NCBI RefSeq assembly: GCF_024497955.1
Contig: NZ_JANHKP010000012.1
Span: 1 to 64,000, forward strand
Direction: 5' to 3'
DNA: 64,000 nt
Source of the DNA: Streptomyces sp. C10-9-1
GTDB lineage: Bacteria > Actinomycetota > Actinomycetes > Streptomycetales > Streptomycetaceae
Shown here: in pieces, positions 36,081-44,864 of the stretch
Position numbering within the stretch: the first letter of the stretch is position 1
Layout: every line of letters begins with the position of its first letter
The notes under the pieces: model-generated
Seen by the model: only the letters and a program-made list of their open reading frames with translations
The model's database searches: none
What the model was told of the DNA's origin: nothing
Translations under genes and position numbers: made by a program

Positions 36081-36941
36081 TCAGGCGTCCTTCAGTGCCG
36101 CCGCGACCGAGTCCGCCAGGGGGGTGGTCGGCCGTCCGGCGAGCCGGGCGAGGTCCCCGCTGCGCCCCGCGAGCCGGCCGCGCCCGATGGCGTCGTCCAC
36201 GTCCACCAGCAGGCGTGCGAAGGGCTCGGGCACGCCCGCGCCGGTGAGCGCGGCCAGATGCGCCTCCGGCGTGAGCTCGGTGTGGACGACGGTGCGCCCG
36301 GTCTGCCGGGAGAGCTCGGCGGCGTACTCCGCCAGCGACCAGGCGGTGTCGCCGCTCAGCTCGTACGCCCGGCCCAGGTGCCCGTCCTGCGTCAGCACGG
36401 CGGCCGCGGCCGCCGCGTAGTCGGCGCGCGCCGCGGAGGCGATCCTGCCGCCCCGGGTGCTGCCGATGACCGCGCCGTGCTCCCGTGCCTGTGCCAGGTG
36501 CGCGGTGTAGTTCTCCGTGTACCAGCCGTTGCGCAGGAAGGTGTGGGGCAGCCCCGACGCCAGGATCAGCCGCTCGGTCTCGGTGTGCTCCGCGGCCAGG
36601 TCGAAGTCGGCCTCCGGGCCGCCCAGGATGCCGGTGTAGGCGAGCTGTGCCACGCCCGCCGCCCGGGCCGCCTCGACGACGGCCGTGTGCTGCGGGACGC
36701 GCCGGCCCACCTCGCTGCCGGAGACCAGCAGGACGCGGTCCCCGGGGCGCAGGGCGGCGGCGACGGTCTCCGGCCGGTCGTAGTCGGCCCGGCGGACCTC
36801 GACGCCGCGTGCGGCGAGGTCCGCGGCCTTCGAGGTGTCGCGTACGGCCGCGGCGACCGAAGCGGCGGGGACGGTGCGCAGCAGCTCCTCGACGACCAGG
36901 CGGCCGAGTGCTCCGGTGGCGCCGGTGACGACGATGCTCAT
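36081..36941 (-). CDS. NmrA-like NAD(P)H:quinone oxidoreductase
   Basis: A 286-residue atypical SDR protein. The Rossmann motif TGATGALG is at residues 6-13. The chain follows QorB/YtfG-type quinone reductases: RRADYDRPETVAAAL, LLVSGSEVG, LAYTGILGG and FLRNGWYTENY. Such enzymes reduce quinones with NADPH. It is divergently transcribed from an HxlR regulator across a 119-bp gap, an arrangement repeatedly seen where HxlR proteins sense quinones or aldehydes. Confidence 0.88.
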   Translation of the reverse strand: MSIVVTGATGALGRLVVEELLRTVPAASVAAAVRDTSKAADLAARGVEVRRADYDRPETVAAALRPGDRVLLVSGSEVGRRVPQHTAVVEAARAAGVAQLAYTGILGGPEADFDLAAEHTETERLILASGLPHTFLRNGWYTENYTAHLAQAREHGAVIGSTRGGRIASAARADYAAAAAAVLTQDGHLGRAYELSGDTAWSLAEYAAELSRQTGRTVVHTELTPEAHLAALTGAGVPEPFARLLVDVDDAIGRGRLAGRSGDLARLAGRPTTPLADSVAAALKDA

Positions 36942-37032
36942 GACGTTCTCCTCGGGGTGGGGGTGCCGGGCCCGCCGCGTGGGCGCTCCGGCGGTTCGGG
37001 GACCACCCTAGGAAAGGCACTAACTATTCGTA

Positions 37033-37057
37033 AGTACCCACTTTGAAGTAAGGTACT
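37033..37057. promoter_or_regulatory. HxlR operator and leaderless promoter
   Basis: AGTACC (37033-37038) and GGTACT (37052-37057) form a dyad with a 13-base spacer. TAAGGT (37049-37054) within it fits a -10 box that ends 6 bases before the HxlR ATG at 37061, indicating a leaderless, autoregulated transcript. The same dyad lies upstream of the divergent quinone reductase. Confidence 0.5.
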
Positions 37058-37060
37058 GGC

Positions 37061-37471
37061 ATGTCCGTACGTGCCGACGAGGGCCCCGCGCCCGATGTGA
37101 ACCGCGAGCTGTGCCCGTCCCGGGCGATCCTGGAGCACGTGACCAGCCGCTGGGGGGTGCTGGTGCTCGCGCTGCTGCTGGAGCGCACCCACCGCTTCAG
37201 CGAGCTGCGCCGCGGGATCGGCGGCGTCACCGAGAAGATGCTGGCCCAGACCCTGCGGACGCTGGAGCGGGACGGCCTGGTCCACCGCGAGGCCTGGCCC
37301 GTGATCCCGCCGCGCGTGGAGTACTCGCTCACCCCCCTCGGCCGGCAGGCCGCGGCGCAGGTGTGGGAGCTGGCCCGGTGGACCGAGCGCAGCGTCGCCG
37401 AGGTCGAGGCCGCGCGCGCCGCCTACGACGAGGAGAAGCTGCGCCAGGCGCCCCCGGCCGGGGGCGCCTGA
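37061..37471 (+). CDS. HxlR-family transcriptional regulator
   Basis: A 136-residue winged-helix regulator. The N terminus carries a single Cys (LCPSRAILEHVTSRWGVLVL), as in redox- or quinone-responsive HxlR proteins (YodB, QorR types). The rest of the domain is standard: FSELRRGIGGVTEKMLAQTLRTLERDGLVHRE, then the wing with PRVEYSLTPLGR. The lone Cys (about residue 18) is in the position used for thiol sensing. It probably represses the divergent quinone oxidoreductase and itself. No ribosome-binding site is present. Confidence 0.9.
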   Translation: MSVRADEGPAPDVNRELCPSRAILEHVTSRWGVLVLALLLERTHRFSELRRGIGGVTEKMLAQTLRTLERDGLVHREAWPVIPPRVEYSLTPLGRQAAAQVWELARWTERSVAEVEAARAAYDEEKLRQAPPAGGA

Positions 37472-37508
37472 GCCGGAGCGGCCCGTCACGGGCCGCGCCC
37501 CGGCAGCC

Positions 37509-37544
37509 GGAAGGGCCGGCGCCCCGCGGGGCGCCGGCCCTTCC
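37509..37544. terminator. Bidirectional terminator between hxlR and korB
   Basis: Perfect 17-bp arms at 37509-37525 and 37528-37544 with a 2-base centre, between the convergent HxlR and korB genes. Confidence 0.8.
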
Positions 37545-37574
37545 TCCCGTGCCCCGGCTCCGGGGCCCGGGGCG

Positions 37575-38624
37575 TCAGCCGACGACCGTCCAGGTGTCGC
37601 CGCCCGCCAGCAGCGTGCCCAGGTCGCCCTTGCCCTGCTGCTCGACGGCCGCTTCCAGCTGCTCCGCCATGAGCGTGTCGTAGACGGGGCGGCGCACACT
37701 GCGCAGCACACCGATCGGGGTGTGGTGCAGGGTGTCGGGGTCGGCCAGCCGGGAGAGCGCGAAGGCCGTGGTCGGGCTGGCCGCGTGCGCGTCGTGGACG
37801 AGCACCGCCGACTCGTTCTCCGGGGTCACGTCGACCACGTGCAGGTCCCCGGTCCCCGGGTCGCGCACCACGCCCTTGGCGAGGCCGGCGCCGAAGCGGA
37901 TCGGCTCGCCGTGCTCCAGGCGGATGACGGCCTCCTCGGCCTGTGCCTTGTCCTTCAGGACGTCGAAGGCCCCGTCGTTGAAGATGTTGCAGTTCTGGTA
38001 GATCTCCACCAGCGCCGTGCCCGGATGCGCCGCCGCCTGGCGCAGCACCTCCGTCAGGTGCTTGCGGTCGGAGTCGACGGTGCGGGCCACGAAGCCCGCC
38101 TCCGCCCCCAGGGCGAGCGAGACCGGGTTGAAGGGCGCGTCCAGCGAGCCCATCGGTGTCGACTTGGTGACCTTGCCGAGCTCCGAGGTGGGGGAGTACT
38201 GGCCCTTGGTGAGCCCGTAGATCCGGTTGTTGAACAGCAGGATCTTCAGGTTCACGTTCCGGCGCAGCGCGTGGATCAGGTGGTTCCCGCCGATCGAGAG
38301 CGCGTCGCCGTCCCCCGTCACCACCCACACCGACAGGTCCTGCCGGGAGGAGGCCAGCCCCGTCGCGATGGCCGGGGCGCGGCCGTGGATGGAGTGCATC
38401 CCGTAGGTGTCCATGTAGTACGGGAAGCGCGAGGAGCAGCCGATGCCCGAGACGAAGACGATGTTCTCCCGCGCCAGGCCCAGCTCCGGCATGAAGCCCT
38501 GCACGGCCGCCAGGATCGCGTAGTCCCCGCAGCCGGGGCACCAGCGCACCTCCTGGTCGGACTTGAAGTCCTTCATGGACTGCTGTGCCTCGGCCTTGGG
38601 CACCAGCGACAGCGCCTCAGTCAT
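37575..38624 (-). CDS. korB: 2-oxoacid:ferredoxin oxidoreductase, beta subunit
   Basis: A 349-residue thiamine diphosphate-binding subunit. The four Cys for the 4Fe-4S cluster are Cys29 and Cys32 (WCPGCGDY), Cys63 (GIGCSSR) and Cys212 (QNCNIFNDG). The TPP/Mg motif is GDGDALSIGGNH at 104-115 with FNN at 131-133. With KorA it decarboxylates 2-oxoglutarate (or a similar 2-oxoacid) to the acyl-CoA and reduces ferredoxin. Its ATG overlaps the korA stop by 8 bases. The second nuo cluster nearby may be the acceptor for that ferredoxin. Confidence 0.94.
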   Translation of the reverse strand: MTEALSLVPKAEAQQSMKDFKSDQEVRWCPGCGDYAILAAVQGFMPELGLARENIVFVSGIGCSSRFPYYMDTYGMHSIHGRAPAIATGLASSRQDLSVWVVTGDGDALSIGGNHLIHALRRNVNLKILLFNNRIYGLTKGQYSPTSELGKVTKSTPMGSLDAPFNPVSLALGAEAGFVARTVDSDRKHLTEVLRQAAAHPGTALVEIYQNCNIFNDGAFDVLKDKAQAEEAVIRLEHGEPIRFGAGLAKGVVRDPGTGDLHVVDVTPENESAVLVHDAHAASPTTAFALSRLADPDTLHHTPIGVLRSVRRPVYDTLMAEQLEAAVEQQGKGDLGTLLAGGDTWTVVG

Positions 38625-40581
38625 CGATGGCCTCCTTGAGAGCCGTGGCGAGCTGCTCCGCCTTGAACGGCATGCCGTTCACCTGGGTGTGGCTGTGCGC
38701 GTCGACCAGGTACCGGGCCCTGATCAGCGTGGCGAGCTGGCCGAGGTTCATCTCCGGCACCACGACCCGGTCGTAGCTCCGCAGGACCTCGCCCAGGTTC
38801 GCCGGGAAGGGGTTCAGATGCCGCAGATGGGCCTGGGCGATCGGCACCCCGGCCGCCCGCAGCCGCCGCACCGCCGCCGTGATCGGCCCGTACGTCGACC
38901 CCCAGCCCAGCACCAGGGCGCGTGCGCCGTCCGGGTCGTCGACCTCGACCTCGGGGACGGCGATGCCGTCCACCTTGGCCTGCCGGGTGCGGACCATGAA
39001 GTCGTGGTTGGCCGGGTCGTAGGAGATGTTGCCCGTGCCGTCCTGCTTCTCGATGCCGCCGATCCGGTGCTCCAGGCCGGGCGTCCCGGGGACCGCCCAC
39101 GGCCGGGCCAGGGTGTGCGGGTCGCGCTTGTACGGCCAGAACACCTCGGTGCCGTCGGCCAGTTCGTGGTTGGGGCCGCCCGCGAACTGCACCCGCAGAT
39201 CGGGCAGCTCGTCGAGCTCGGGGATCCGCCAGGGCTCGGAGCCGTTGGCCAGGTAGCCGTCCGACAGCAGGAACACCGGGGTGCGGTACGCGAGCGCGAT
39301 CCGTGCGGCGTCCAGCGCGGCGTCGAAGCAGTCCGCCGGGGTGCGCGGGGCGACCACCGGGACGGGGGCCTCGCCGTTGCGCCCGTACATCGCCTGGAGC
39401 AGGTCGGCCTGCTCCGTCTTGGTGGGGAGGCCGGTCGACGGCCCGCCGCGCTGGATGTCCACGACGAGCAGCGGAAGCTCCAGCGAGACCGCGAGCCCGA
39501 TCGTCTCGCTCTTGAGCGCCACCCCCGGACCGGAGGTGGTCGTCACCGCCAGCGAGCCGCCGAACGCCGCGCCCAGCGCGGCGCCGATCCCCGCGATCTC
39601 GTCCTCCGCCTGGAAGGTGCGCACCCCGAAGTTCTTGTGGCGGGACAGCTCGTGCAGGATGTCCGAGGCCGGGGTGATCGGGTACGAGCCCAGGTAGAGG
39701 GGCAGGTCCGACTGGCGCGCCGCCGCGATCAGCCCGTACGACAGGGCGAGGTTCCCCGAGATGTTGCGGTAGGTGCCCGGCGGGAAGGCGCTGCTCGCGG
39801 GGGCGACCTCGTAGGACACCGCGAAGTCCTCGGTCGTCTCGCCGAAGTTCCAGCCCGCCCGGAAGGCGGCGATGTTGGCCTCGGCGATGGCCGGGGACTT
39901 CGCGAACTTGCGCCGCAGGAAGCGCTCGGTGCCCTCGGTCGGCCGGTGGTACATCCACGACAGCAGGCCCAGCGCGAACATGTTCTTGCTCCGCCCGGCC
40001 TCCTTGCGGGACAGGCCGAACTCCTTCAACGCCTCGATGGTCAGCGTCGTCAGGGGCACCTCGTGCACCCGGTAGGCGTCCAGCGAGCCGTCCTGGAGCG
40101 GCGAGGTCTCGTACCCCACCTTGGCCATGGCCCGCTTGGCGAACTCGTCGGTGTTCACGATGATCTCGCCGCCGCGCGGGACGTCGGCGATGTTCGCCTT
40201 CAGCGCCGCCGGGTTCATCGCGACCAGCACGTTCGGGGCGTCACCCGGGGTGAGGATGTCGTGGTCCGCGAAGTGGAGCTGGAAACTCGACACGCCCGGC
40301 AGTGTCCCCGCGGGGGCGCGGATCTCGGCGGGGAAGTTCGGCAGCGTCGACAGGTCGTTGCCGAAGGACGCCGTCTCCGAGGTGAAACGGTCGCCTGTCA
40401 GCTGCATGCCGTCACCGGAGTCACCCGCGAAGCGGATGATCACCCGGTCCAGCCGGCGGACCTCCTTCCCGTCGCCGGGTCTGCGTTGCTCGCCGACGAC
40501 GGCTTCCTGGGGCTCCTGGGCGTGCTGGGCCCCGCCGGCCTCGCCGGCCTGTCCTGCCGGGCTACTGACCTGGCTGGTCAC
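38617..40581 (-). CDS. korA: 2-oxoacid:ferredoxin oxidoreductase, alpha (gamma-alpha fusion) subunit
   Basis: A 654-residue fused gamma-alpha subunit. The gamma domain (about 50-235) starts RVIIRFAGDSGDGMQLTGDR, and the alpha domain follows with the transketolase-like sequence GSYPITPASDILHELSRHK and TTTSGPGVALKSE. The GTG at 40581 is chosen because GGGAGG lies about 9 bases upstream. The first 45 residues are a Gln/Ala/Glu-rich extension not needed for the fold. korA and korB form an operon with no ferredoxin gene alongside, so the electron carrier is encoded elsewhere. Confidence 0.93.
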   Translation of the reverse strand: MTSQVSSPAGQAGEAGGAQHAQEPQEAVVGEQRRPGDGKEVRRLDRVIIRFAGDSGDGMQLTGDRFTSETASFGNDLSTLPNFPAEIRAPAGTLPGVSSFQLHFADHDILTPGDAPNVLVAMNPAALKANIADVPRGGEIIVNTDEFAKRAMAKVGYETSPLQDGSLDAYRVHEVPLTTLTIEALKEFGLSRKEAGRSKNMFALGLLSWMYHRPTEGTERFLRRKFAKSPAIAEANIAAFRAGWNFGETTEDFAVSYEVAPASSAFPPGTYRNISGNLALSYGLIAAARQSDLPLYLGSYPITPASDILHELSRHKNFGVRTFQAEDEIAGIGAALGAAFGGSLAVTTTSGPGVALKSETIGLAVSLELPLLVVDIQRGGPSTGLPTKTEQADLLQAMYGRNGEAPVPVVAPRTPADCFDAALDAARIALAYRTPVFLLSDGYLANGSEPWRIPELDELPDLRVQFAGGPNHELADGTEVFWPYKRDPHTLARPWAVPGTPGLEHRIGGIEKQDGTGNISYDPANHDFMVRTRQAKVDGIAVPEVEVDDPDGARALVLGWGSTYGPITAAVRRLRAAGVPIAQAHLRHLNPFPANLGEVLRSYDRVVVPEMNLGQLATLIRARYLVDAHSHTQVNGMPFKAEQLATALKEAIDD

Positions 40582-40812
40582 TGAACTGGACCTCCCTCGT
40601 CGAGGCGGCTCCCCGGGACGCGGCCGGTCGACCGGCCGCCCTACTGGCAACCCTACGACGGCAGGGGCGCCCTCCCGGGACCGCTCACGTGTCGGATGAA
40701 CCTAATGAGACGCCGTGGCGACCGGTTTTGTCATGCACCACCGGCCCCCGTCCGTTCTTTCCCTGCCGCGCCGCCCCGCCGGGTCCCGCTCGGGCGCGGG
40801 GTGCCGGACGCC

Positions 40813-41484
40813 TCACGAGTCGAGGTAGGCCAGCACCGCGAGGACCCGCCGGTGGTCGCCGTCGCTGGGGGACAGCCCCAGCTTCAGGAAGATGTTGCTC
40901 ACGTGCTTCTCCACGGCCCCGTCGCTCACCACGAGTTGCCGGGCGATCGCCGAGTTGGTGCGCCCCTCGGCCATCAGCCCGAGGACCTCCCGCTCCCGCG
41001 GTGTGAGCCGGGCGAGCACGTCCTGCTTGCGGCTGCGCCCGAGCAGCTGGGCCACCACCTCCGGGTCCAGCGCCGTGCCGCCCCGGGCGACCCGCACCAC
41101 GGCGTCCACGAACTCCCGCACCTCGGCGACCCGGTCCTTCAGCAGGTAGCCGACGCCGCGGCTGCTGCCGGCCAGCAGCTCGGTCGCGTACCGCTCCTCG
41201 ACGTACTGCGAGAGCACCAGCACACCGATCCCCGGGTGCTCGCGGCGCAACCGCACCGCGGCGCGGACCCCTTCGTCCGTGTGGGTGGGCGGCATCCGCA
41301 CGTCGGCCACCACCACGTCGGGCAGCGCGTCACCGGAGGCGAGCTCCGCGACGGTCTTCAGCAGCGCCTCCGCGTCCCCCACCCCCGCCACGACCTCGTG
41401 GCCGCGGTCGGTCAGCAGCCGGGTCAGGCCCTCCCGCAGCAGCACGGAATCCTCGGCGATGACCACCCGCACCCTGTCCTCCAC
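40813..41484 (-). CDS. NarL/LuxR-type response regulator
   Basis: A 223-residue two-component regulator. The receiver domain has Glu11-Asp12, phosphoacceptor Asp61 (VVVADVRMPP) and Lys116. The C-terminal LuxR-type helix-turn-helix spans about 158-210 (LTPREREVLGLMAEGRTNSAIAR). A GTG at 41484 fits the VRVVIAEDSVLLREGL start; an ATG at 41532 is possible but adds poorly conserved residues. It lies downstream of two tandem histidine kinases on the same strand, either of which could phosphorylate it. Confidence 0.9.
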   Translation of the reverse strand: MEDRVRVVIAEDSVLLREGLTRLLTDRGHEVVAGVGDAEALLKTVAELASGDALPDVVVADVRMPPTHTDEGVRAAVRLRREHPGIGVLVLSQYVEERYATELLAGSSRGVGYLLKDRVAEVREFVDAVVRVARGGTALDPEVVAQLLGRSRKQDVLARLTPREREVLGLMAEGRTNSAIARQLVVSDGAVEKHVSNIFLKLGLSPSDGDHRRVLAVLAYLDS

Positions 41485-41695
41485 AGCCCCGTGCCCCCAC
41501 TCGTCCCGTGTCCGCCCGTGTGCCGCGTACAGCATCCCAGGTAAGGGCGCCGGACGGGCACGGCCCGCGCGAATCCGCGGGGGAGCGCGCAAGGCCGCCC
41601 CACCAGGGGACGCGCGCGGGCGCGGCGGAGTTGAGTGGCGCGTGCGCCGGGGCGCGCTCACCCCCGGCCCCGGGGGCGGCGGGAGAGGGGCCGGG

Positions 41696-43051
41696 TCAGT
41701 CGCGCCAGGGCAGTTCGGCGACCACCGCGGTGGGGCCGCCCGCGGGGGAGTCCACGGCGAGGATCCCGTCCACCGCGGCCAGCCGCTCCGCCAGTCCGGC
41801 CAGGCCGCTGCCCGCCGCCGGGTCCGCACCGCCGCGCCCGTCGTCCGCCACCCGCAGCATCAGGCGGTCCTCCGCACGCCAGACGTCCACGGACGCGACG
41901 CTCGCGCGGGCGTGCTTGCCGACGTTCTGGAGCAGTTCGGAGACGGTGAAGTAGGCGATCCCCTCGATGGCCGCCGCCGGGCGCCGGTCCAGGTCGACCT
42001 CCACCGCCACCGGGACGGTGCAGCGGGAGGCGAGGGAGGACAGGGCCGCGTCGAGCCCCCGGTCGGTGAGGACGGCCGGGTGGATGCCGCGGGCGAGGTC
42101 GCGCAGCTCCTTCAGGGCCACCTTCACCTCCGCGTGCGCCTCGTCCACCATGGCCGCGGCGGCCCGGGGGTCCTCCGCGAGCTTCTCCTTCGCCAGCCCG
42201 AGGTCCATCGCGAGGGCCACCAGGCGGGCCTGCGCGCCGTCGTGGAGGTCGCGCTCGATGCGCCGGAGGTCGGCCGCGGCCGTGTCCACCACCACCCCGC
42301 GGTCCGACTCCAGCTCCACCACGCGGCTGGCCAGCCGGGACGGGCCGAGGAGACCGGTCACCATCAGCCGGTCCACCTGGTTCAGCCCCCGGGCGAGGTA
42401 CGGCGCGGCCAGGGTCAGCAGCAGTCCGACGACGCTCGTGCCCGCGATCTCCAGAGGGGTGTCCAGGTAGTGGCCGCCGGTTCCGTCGTCGTAGAGCTGC
42501 AGGCCCTCCTGGCCCGTGAACGCCGGGAACACCCAGTGCCACAGCGGGTAGGCGAGCAGCGCCCACCCGGACGCCCAGACCGTGACGAGCAGGGAGAACG
42601 TGAAGACGGCCCACGGGAAGTGCAGCACCGCGTACAGCAGGTGGCGCCAGGAGGCCCCGCTCTTCAGCATCCCGCCGACCCACGCCAGGAAGCCGCGCCG
42701 CCGGACGCGCACCGGCTCCGGGGCGGGCACCTCCACCCCCAGCAGGGCCCGGGCCCGTGCCCGCTCCACGGCGCCCGCGGCGCGCAGCACGGCGAAGGTC
42801 CCGGCCAGCAGCGGCACGCCGAGGAAGGTGACCAGCAGCCCCGCCCCGGCGGAGACCAGGGACACCGCGAGCGAGAACAGCACGGCGCTCAGCGGAAGGC
42901 CGAGCAGGATCCAGCCGAACTCCCGCCAGGTGCGGCCCGTGAACGGCGCGCGCAGTACGGCGGCCAGTTCCTGCGCCGGGCGCGGGGGTGCGGGGTCGGG
43001 GCTGCGGTCCGTGGCCATCGGCGGCGTCCGTTCTGCGAGGCGGGCTGTCAT
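41696..43051 (-). CDS. Sensor histidine kinase (NarX/DesK-type), copy 1
   Basis: A 451-residue membrane kinase. Several hydrophobic segments (about 40-100 and 130-215) form the sensor. The HisKA_3 dimerisation helix has the phosphoacceptor His in RRIERDLHDGAQARLVALAM, and the ATPase domain includes ELLQNVGKHA and DDGRGGA. GGAGG at 43060-43064 supports the ATG at 43051. Its kinase core is almost identical to that of the adjacent kinase; 101 of 103 bases match between 42018-42120 and 43585-43687. The sensor domain is less similar, so input may differ. Confidence 0.9.
   Translation of the reverse strand: MTARLAERTPPMATDRSPDPAPPRPAQELAAVLRAPFTGRTWREFGWILLGLPLSAVLFSLAVSLVSAGAGLLVTFLGVPLLAGTFAVLRAAGAVERARARALLGVEVPAPEPVRVRRRGFLAWVGGMLKSGASWRHLLYAVLHFPWAVFTFSLLVTVWASGWALLAYPLWHWVFPAFTGQEGLQLYDDGTGGHYLDTPLEIAGTSVVGLLLTLAAPYLARGLNQVDRLMVTGLLGPSRLASRVVELESDRGVVVDTAAADLRRIERDLHDGAQARLVALAMDLGLAKEKLAEDPRAAAAMVDEAHAEVKVALKELRDLARGIHPAVLTDRGLDAALSSLASRCTVPVAVEVDLDRRPAAAIEGIAYFTVSELLQNVGKHARASVASVDVWRAEDRLMLRVADDGRGGADPAAGSGLAGLAERLAAVDGILAVDSPAGGPTAVVAELPWRD
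42018..42120. repeat. Duplicated kinase-core segment, copy 1
   Basis: This segment matches 43585-43687 at 101 of 103 bases, including an exact 64-base run (42057-42120 with 43624-43687). The offset between copies is a constant 1567 bases. This is the signature of a recent tandem duplication or gene conversion between the two histidine kinase genes. Confidence 0.85.
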
Positions 43052-43256
43052 GGTTCCAGCCTCCGGATCGCGGACCGCCGGGGCCATGAGGGCGGTCGCC
43101 GTCTTCTCCGGGGGTTTTCCCCACCCCGGTGCCCCCGGAAAACCGGTGCCGGCGGCCCTACGGGCGGGGGCCGGGGCCGGACCCCGCGGAGCACCCGGCG
43201 GCGCGCCGCGGGGGCGGGCCGGTCCGCCCGGCCCGCCCCGCGCGCTTCGTCGCCGC

Positions 43257-44465
43257 TCAGCCGCGCTCGCGCCAGGGCAGCTCCGCGGTCACCGTCGTCG
43301 GACCGCCGACCGGGGAGTCCAGGGCGAACAGCCCGTCCACGGCCCCCAGCCGCTCCGCCAGCCCCGCCATGCCGGTCCCGCCGTCCAGCCGGGCGCCGCC
43401 CCTGCCGTCGTCGACGACCTGGATGAGCAGCCGCCGGTCCGCCCGCCACACGTCCACCGTGACCCGGGTGGCCCCCGCGTGCTTGCTGACGTTCTGGAGC
43501 AGTTCGGAGACGGTGAAGTAGGCGATCCCCTCGATGGCCTGGGCGGGACGCGAGGACAGGTCCACCGTGACCGCGACCGGCGCCGTGCAGCGGGAGGCGA
43601 GGGAGGACAGGGCCGCGTCCAGGCCCCGGTCGGTGAGGACGGCCGGGTGGATGCCGCGGGCGAGGTCGCGCAGCTCCTTCAGGGCCAGCTTCACCTCGCC
43701 GTGGGCCTCGTCCACCATGGCGGCGGCCGCGTCCGGGTCCTCCAGCAGCTTCTCCTTCGCCAGCCCGAGGCCCATGGCGAGGGCCACCAGCCGGGCCTGC
43801 GCGCCGTCGTGGAGGTCGCGCTCGATGCGGCGCAGGTCGGCCGCGGCCGAGTCCACCACCACCCCGCGGCCCGACTCCAACTCGGCGATCCGCCGCTCCA
43901 GTTCGTCCGACGGGGAGAGCAGCCCGCGCACCATGGCCCGGTCGGCGTTCGCCAGCGCGCGCGCCAGGTACGGCACCAGCGGGAACAGCACCAGCGAGGA
44001 GGTCAGCATCACCGCGAACACGGCCACCGCCCACGGCAGGCGCACGAACGCGTAGAGCACCGTGCGCCAGGCGACCGGATCCCTCAGCCGCCTCCAGACC
44101 CACGGCAGCAGCCCGCCCCCGCCCGGCAGCGGACTGGGCTCCTCGATGCGCACACCGAGCAGCGCCCGTGCCCGGCCGCGCTCCAGCCGCCCCAGCAGCC
44201 GGGCCCCCGCCAGCCCCCCGGCCAGCAGCGGCAGCCCCACCACGGTGACCGACAGCCCGGCGCCGACGGACACGGTGACCACGGCGTAGACGAACCCCAG
44301 CAGGCCGGCGGGCAGGTCGAGCAGGAGGAACGACAGCTCCCGGAACGTGCGGCGGTCGAGGACGTGGCGCACGGGCGGCGGGGCGTCCTCGCCGGGTGCG
44401 TACCCGTCCACCGGTGCGGAGGCGGGCCCCTTCGCGGCCCTTGAGGCGATCTTGCTCACGGTCAT
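43257..44465 (-). CDS. Sensor histidine kinase (NarX/DesK-type), copy 2
   Basis: A 402-residue membrane kinase paralogous to the one downstream. Four hydrophobic segments (about 45-90 and 130-175) form a shorter sensor that lacks the 50-residue loop of copy 1. The kinase core has RRIERDLHDGAQARLVALAM, GIHPAVLTDRGLDAALSSL and ELLQNVSKHA. ATG at 44465 is chosen by the family N terminus. First gene of the kinase-kinase-regulator set, 399 bases divergent from the second nuo cluster. A link between the two is possible but not shown. Confidence 0.9.
   Translation of the reverse strand: MTVSKIASRAAKGPASAPVDGYAPGEDAPPPVRHVLDRRTFRELSFLLLDLPAGLLGFVYAVVTVSVGAGLSVTVVGLPLLAGGLAGARLLGRLERGRARALLGVRIEEPSPLPGGGGLLPWVWRRLRDPVAWRTVLYAFVRLPWAVAVFAVMLTSSLVLFPLVPYLARALANADRAMVRGLLSPSDELERRIAELESGRGVVVDSAAADLRRIERDLHDGAQARLVALAMGLGLAKEKLLEDPDAAAAMVDEAHGEVKLALKELRDLARGIHPAVLTDRGLDAALSSLASRCTAPVAVTVDLSSRPAQAIEGIAYFTVSELLQNVSKHAGATRVTVDVWRADRRLLIQVVDDGRGGARLDGGTGMAGLAERLGAVDGLFALDSPVGGPTTVTAELPWRERG
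43585..43687. repeat. Duplicated kinase-core segment, copy 2
   Basis: Partner of 42018-42120 (101 of 103 bases identical). Third codon positions are as conserved as the others, so the similarity reflects shared ancestry or conversion rather than protein selection alone. Confidence 0.85.
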
Positions 44466-44864
44466 GCGCCCAGCCTGCACGGACCGGGCCCCGGACGCCA
44501 TGGGGTCCGTAGGTGGGGTGGAGTGGGGATAACCCCACCCGGCGCCGGCCCGGACCCGGCGGCCCACCCCGTGCGGTCCCGGGCCGTGCCCGCGCCGGAT
44601 GCGGGGCGCCGCGCGGCGGAGGTCGGCTCCTGCGCCGCGTGGGCGCGGCCGGTCCGGCCAACGCGGCGGGCTGCCGCGGGCCCTCGCCGCGGGCCCGTGG
44701 GGGATCGCGGGACAGGGCTTAGACTCCCGTGCGTACGAGAGGCGCCGGGCGGCGCCGGACGGAGGCGGCGCTCCGGCCGCACGCGGGCGGTGCGGGGCGC
44801 GGCAGCCCCGGAGCGGACCGGCCCGGGGCCCGGAACACCGAGGCGACAGGGAGCGAGGGCGGAC
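44466..44864. other. Divergent control region, kinases and second nuo cluster
   Basis: No gene. A good plus-strand -10 box, TAGACT, lies at 44720-44725 and would give the nuo2 transcript a leader of about 130 bases. No recognisable -35 is present and no Rex-type TGTGAAC dyad was found, unlike upstream of the first nuo operon. Confidence 0.45.
44720..44725 (+). promoter_or_regulatory. -10 box of the second nuo cluster
   Basis: TAGACT matches the Streptomyces housekeeping -10 consensus well, 140 bp upstream of nuoA2. Confidence 0.5.
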
